A DNA stretch of 64,000 nt, taken from the NCBI RefSeq assembly GCF_000242595.2, contig NC_017098.1:2232001-2296000 (forward strand), in the 5' to 3' direction. The stretch comes from Spirochaeta africana DSM 8902. Its GTDB lineage: Bacteria > Spirochaetota > Spirochaetia > DSM-27196 > DSM-8902. Both the position numbers and the translations under genes were made by a program. The notes below the pieces were generated by a model that worked only from the letters and a program-made list of their open reading frames with translations, searched no databases and had not been told where the DNA came from. Of the stretch, positions 61,208 to 64,000 are shown piece by piece; within the stretch, counting starts at the first letter, position 1, and each line of letters starts with the position of its first letter.

Positions 61208-64000
61208 ATGTTCTATGCATTGTTTGATATACGCAGCTACCGGCAGCTGGAAAAGGTGGCGCCAGAGCTGCTGCAGGAGCTGATTGCCGGGATCCAGGCA
61301 GAGATGACCGGTGTCGGCACGCTGGCCGCCACACCGGCTCCCGGCAATTTTCTGTACTCATTCTCCAGCAGGCGCAGTGCCGATATCGAACGAATGGCGG
61401 CCGCGGTCTTTGCTGCACACCAACGGCTGAGCGCTGCCGAGGCAGAACTGATGGGGTTTGCAGTCCTGCTGGACATTGATCAGACCCCCGATGTTACAAC
61501 CGTATATCGGGCCTTCCGCAACCGGCTCCTCGAAACCATGAAATCCGAATGCCTGCTGGTTGGAGCTGCAGGCCAGCATAGCCTGGAACATATTTTTGTG
61601 CTTGAGCCGGTTTCCAGTCAGGTCGCGGCGGTGATACAGACGACCGGGAAAAGCGAGTGCGCTGCCGGATACCCCGAGTTCAGCACCGATCCGGTCCTGC
61701 TCGATAGCCTGGCGAGCAGTCTGGCCAGCTTTTTCTCGCCCGCCTATCAACCCCGGGTTATATGGATACCAACCCCCCGGCCGATTGAACAGCTGAACAC
61801 CATCCGCCAGGCGGCAGCTGATCTGTTGCGGTCAAGCTATCCGGATTGTTGCTGTATAGTGCGCCTGTCGGACGCTTCCCCTTTTGCCGAACTGTTGGAG
61901 CTCAGCCCCCAAAACCCCGCGCCGACTGCACTGCTGGACAACAGGGAACCCGGGATCACCCCGCTGCATGTCGGCCATGCACAGCGTTTTCCCAACTGCT
62001 TTGCCGAGATACCGCGGAACAGTGCCCTGCTTGCCACCCTCAGACGCCTGGAGCTGTACCTGCAGAACGCAGAGTACTGTGGGCAGCCCCTGATCACGGC
62101 TCTGATCGCTGACCCGCAGGGGCGATCCTGCGGCCTGCTGGAGGCAATCGTTCGATTACTGCTGCACCATGGCAGCGGGATCCCTGTTATTGTCGGTGGC
62201 AATCATGAGGATATGGAGATTCTCAAGCACGACTGGATGGTATCGGCCTTTCCTCCGGAAACCATCCCGCGCACCCCGCTGCCGCTGCGATACTGGAACG
62301 CAACCTTTCCCGGGGGACTGGCAGAACTGGTTTCCGGTTTTGATACCAAGACACACATCGCACTGCATGCAATCCAGCTGGTGAACGGCAGCATCTCTTA
62401 CAGCATGATGCAGGATCTGCTGAACAAGCTTGAGATCCCGCCAGTTGTGTTCCCGGAGATCTGCAGAACCCTGGCCGGAAGCGGCCTGATCCTCTCGGAG
62501 ACGATACTGGAACCGACCATTCCCGATCTCAGTGATATACATCCCCATCCGCTGTCACCTGATCAGCGTCGCGATATCAGCACCGCGACGGCCTGGTTTC
62601 TGCAGGCAGCGGTTGCCGATGGACAACTCGCAATCACCCCGCAGCTACTGGCGGCTGCCAGGAACATGGGCGACCCGGCTATGGTACTGGACTGGTTTAT
62701 CCGGCTGTCCCGTCAGCTGCTCTGGAGCAGACGGCTGCAGACAGCACGAGAGCTGTTGTGCGGTACCAACCCACTGATGGGCGTTGCCTTTAGTCGGGAA
62801 GCCTCGCGTCGCATTCGATCAATCCTGTGGGTGTACCGGGTGCAGCTGGCGCTACTGCGAGAGGACATGCCGGAGGTACAGCGTTTACTGGATACCGGTG
62901 CCGGCAATCTTGACGAAAAAGAGATGCCGGCAGCCGACCGCGGTCGGATACTGCTGGAGCGGGCCCGGGTACTACAGGCGCATAGTTCATGGGACGCGAC
63001 ACTCAAGTATGCCAAGGGGGCTATTCTGGCGTTTCAGGATGCCCATGACCGCTGGGGGATGGCGGAGGCCAACACCCTGATCGCCGAGGCTCGCCTGGTA
63101 CAGGGGTCACTTCCCGAAGCGATCGATTATCTGCAGATTGCATTGGAACTGGGGTCGGGACTGCCGCCCAGCCTGCTGCAGCTGCACACCGTATGTCTCC
63201 AGGCTGCAGCGCTCTTTCTGCACGGCAACTACAGTCGATCCGAGCTGCTGGCAACCCGGGTTGCCGGGGATGCCGTCCGCAGCAACTGGCACAATCACGA
63301 GCTGTGGATGCTGTTCCTGCTGGCACGGATTCGTTTCGAACTCGGGGACTACCCAGCGGCACGCAGCCGCTTCGAACAAGGCCGGGCTGCTGCCCGGGCA
63401 ATGGAGCACGGATCCGCCCTGCAGATGTTCACCCTGTGGTCAGCACGCTGCCTGAGCTACCTTACACATCCCCAGCACGCCGCGGCTCTTTTTCAGCACT
63501 ACGAGCAAACCCCTGAATGCCTGCTGTTCTACGGGGAGGCCCTGCTGCTTGATGGTCGCTGCCGCCAGGCTCGCGAGATCCTGCAGCAGGCTGATTATGA
63601 ATGGGAGGCCAGCCGCCGCACGCTCGATCTGCAGCTGCCGGATTTCTCCAACGGATTCTCGCTGGCAGAGGACATCGGCATTGGCCGCGACAACCAGAAA
63701 CCGACAGCAGCGGTGCTCCTGACCAGGGTGTACAGTGCCGCTGCCCTGCTTGGCTGCGGCAAAGCCGAGGATGCCGTCGACACACTGCGCGGTCTGGTTC
63801 GCAGCCATACCATTACCCCGTACGATCCCCATGCAGCAATCTATGCCCTGCTGTATGCACAGGCCTTGCAGCGTGAGACAGACCCGATCGAGGATCCGAA
63901 CGCAGTGATCGGACGGGCAGCAAAACAGTTGCAGGAGCGCAGCACCCGTATGGACAACCCCAAGCACAAGATCGGCTTCCTGCGGCACAACCGCTGGTCA
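61208..64000 (+). CDS. Large TPR-rich protein, partial at window end
   Basis: An open frame of 931 codons runs from the ATG at 61208 (ACGGGG six bases upstream) to the window edge without a stop. There is no signal peptide, so it is probably cytoplasmic. Residues 1-290 form an unrecognised domain starting MFYALFDIRSYRQLEKV. A second region around 300-420 may be ATPase-like (PVIVGGNHEDME) but no Walker motif is seen. From about 530 onward there are TPR-like helical pairs (for example YAKGAILAFQDAHDRWGMAEA and LFLLARIRFELGDYPAARSRF in pattern). The order recalls large TPR-bearing STAND or LuxR-type regulators, but the decisive end is outside the window. Confidence 0.75.
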   Translation, partial: MFYALFDIRSYRQLEKVAPELLQELIAGIQAEMTGVGTLAATPAPGNFLYSFSSRRSADIERMAAAVFAAHQRLSAAEAELMGFAVLLDIDQTPDVTTVYRAFRNRLLETMKSECLLVGAAGQHSLEHIFVLEPVSSQVAAVIQTTGKSECAAGYPEFSTDPVLLDSLASSLASFFSPAYQPRVIWIPTPRPIEQLNTIRQAAADLLRSSYPDCCCIVRLSDASPFAELLELSPQNPAPTALLDNREPGITPLHVGHAQRFPNCFAEIPRNSALLATLRRLELYLQNAEYCGQPLITALIADPQGRSCGLLEAIVRLLLHHGSGIPVIVGGNHEDMEILKHDWMVSAFPPETIPRTPLPLRYWNATFPGGLAELVSGFDTKTHIALHAIQLVNGSISYSMMQDLLNKLEIPPVVFPEICRTLAGSGLILSETILEPTIPDLSDIHPHPLSPDQRRDISTATAWFLQAAVADGQLAITPQLLAAARNMGDPAMVLDWFIRLSRQLLWSRRLQTARELLCGTNPLMGVAFSREASRRIRSILWVYRVQLALLREDMPEVQRLLDTGAGNLDEKEMPAADRGRILLERARVLQAHSSWDATLKYAKGAILAFQDAHDRWGMAEANTLIAEARLVQGSLPEAIDYLQIALELGSGLPPSLLQLHTVCLQAAALFLHGNYSRSELLATRVAGDAVRSNWHNHELWMLFLLARIRFELGDYPAARSRFEQGRAAARAMEHGSALQMFTLWSARCLSYLTHPQHAAALFQHYEQTPECLLFYGEALLLDGRCRQAREILQQADYEWEASRRTLDLQLPDFSNGFSLAEDIGIGRDNQKPTAAVLLTRVYSAAALLGCGKAEDAVDTLRGLVRSHTITPYDPHAAIYALLYAQALQRETDPIEDPNAVIGRAAKQLQERSTRMDNPKHKIGFLRHNRWS

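Overview
The window is about 64 kb of gene-dense, GC-rich bacterial chromosome. It looks like a free-living member of the Spirochaetaceae, in the Spirochaeta/Treponema lineage. The pointers are a giant N-terminally anchored coiled-coil protein of the spirochaete type, the gene order rpsB-tsf-frr-uppS-cdsA-rseP without pyrH, and rpsF-ssb-rpsR-(DUF2232)-rplI-dnaB. No phage, transposase, CRISPR array, origin or rRNA operon is visible. The only RNA gene I can support is tRNA-Arg(CCG). Genus and species cannot be fixed from the sequence alone.

Layout. 1-1.4 kb: the 3' end of purD, then rlmB and a small secreted protein with acidic Asp/Gly loops. 1.5-5.3 kb: the grpE-dnaK-dnaJ chaperone operon, without hrcA or CIRCE. 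5.4-9.6 kb: a 1392-residue coiled-coil protein. 9.6-17 kb: an operon read right to left that encodes a 970-residue exported TPR protein, an outer-membrane beta-barrel candidate, ExbB/TolQ, ExbD/TolR, a TonB-like protein and a HAD hydrolase. A perfect 19-bp inverted repeat lies just upstream of it. 17-22.5 kb: ptsI, der, a MerR-type regulator with a long C-terminal region and a secreted protein, chained by overlaps. 22.5-28.2 kb: a GerMN protein, then rny-ymdB-tlyA behind a clear sigma-70 type promoter, then two exported unknowns and a small DUF2007-like protein. 28.2-30.6 kb: membrane proteins (RDD, an unknown, a Gx transporter) and tRNA-Arg. 30.7-38.8 kb: maf and the translation/lipid/envelope cluster rpsB to rseP, ending with a secreted beta-propeller. 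38.9-43.7 kb: a ComFB-like gene and the rpsF-to-dnaB operon with a structured leader.

43.9-49.3 kb: pyruvate kinase, then a nitrogen module. This module has a GAF-AAA+-Fis sigma-54 activator with its own sigma-70 type promoter and a terminator. These are followed by a near-consensus sigma-54 (-24/-12) promoter driving amtB and a GlnK-type P-II gene. The P-II has Ile in place of the uridylylated Tyr51. 49.4-55.2 kb: an FGGY sugar kinase divergent from a BMP-type ABC uptake system (lipoprotein, double ATPase, two permeases). 55.2-61 kb: argH, a DUF368 (PopT-type) lipid-carrier translocase, clpB and a two-domain sulfurtransferase. 61.2 kb to the end: an unrecognised TPR-rich protein of more than 930 residues that runs off the window.

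The most unusual units are the TPR/beta-barrel/ExbBD/TonB operon, the self-contained sigma-54 ammonium module with a non-uridylylatable P-II, and the two ribosomal proteins (S2 and L9) that both carry long acidic tails. There is no intergenic stretch over 300 bases; the longest gaps are described as regulatory features.
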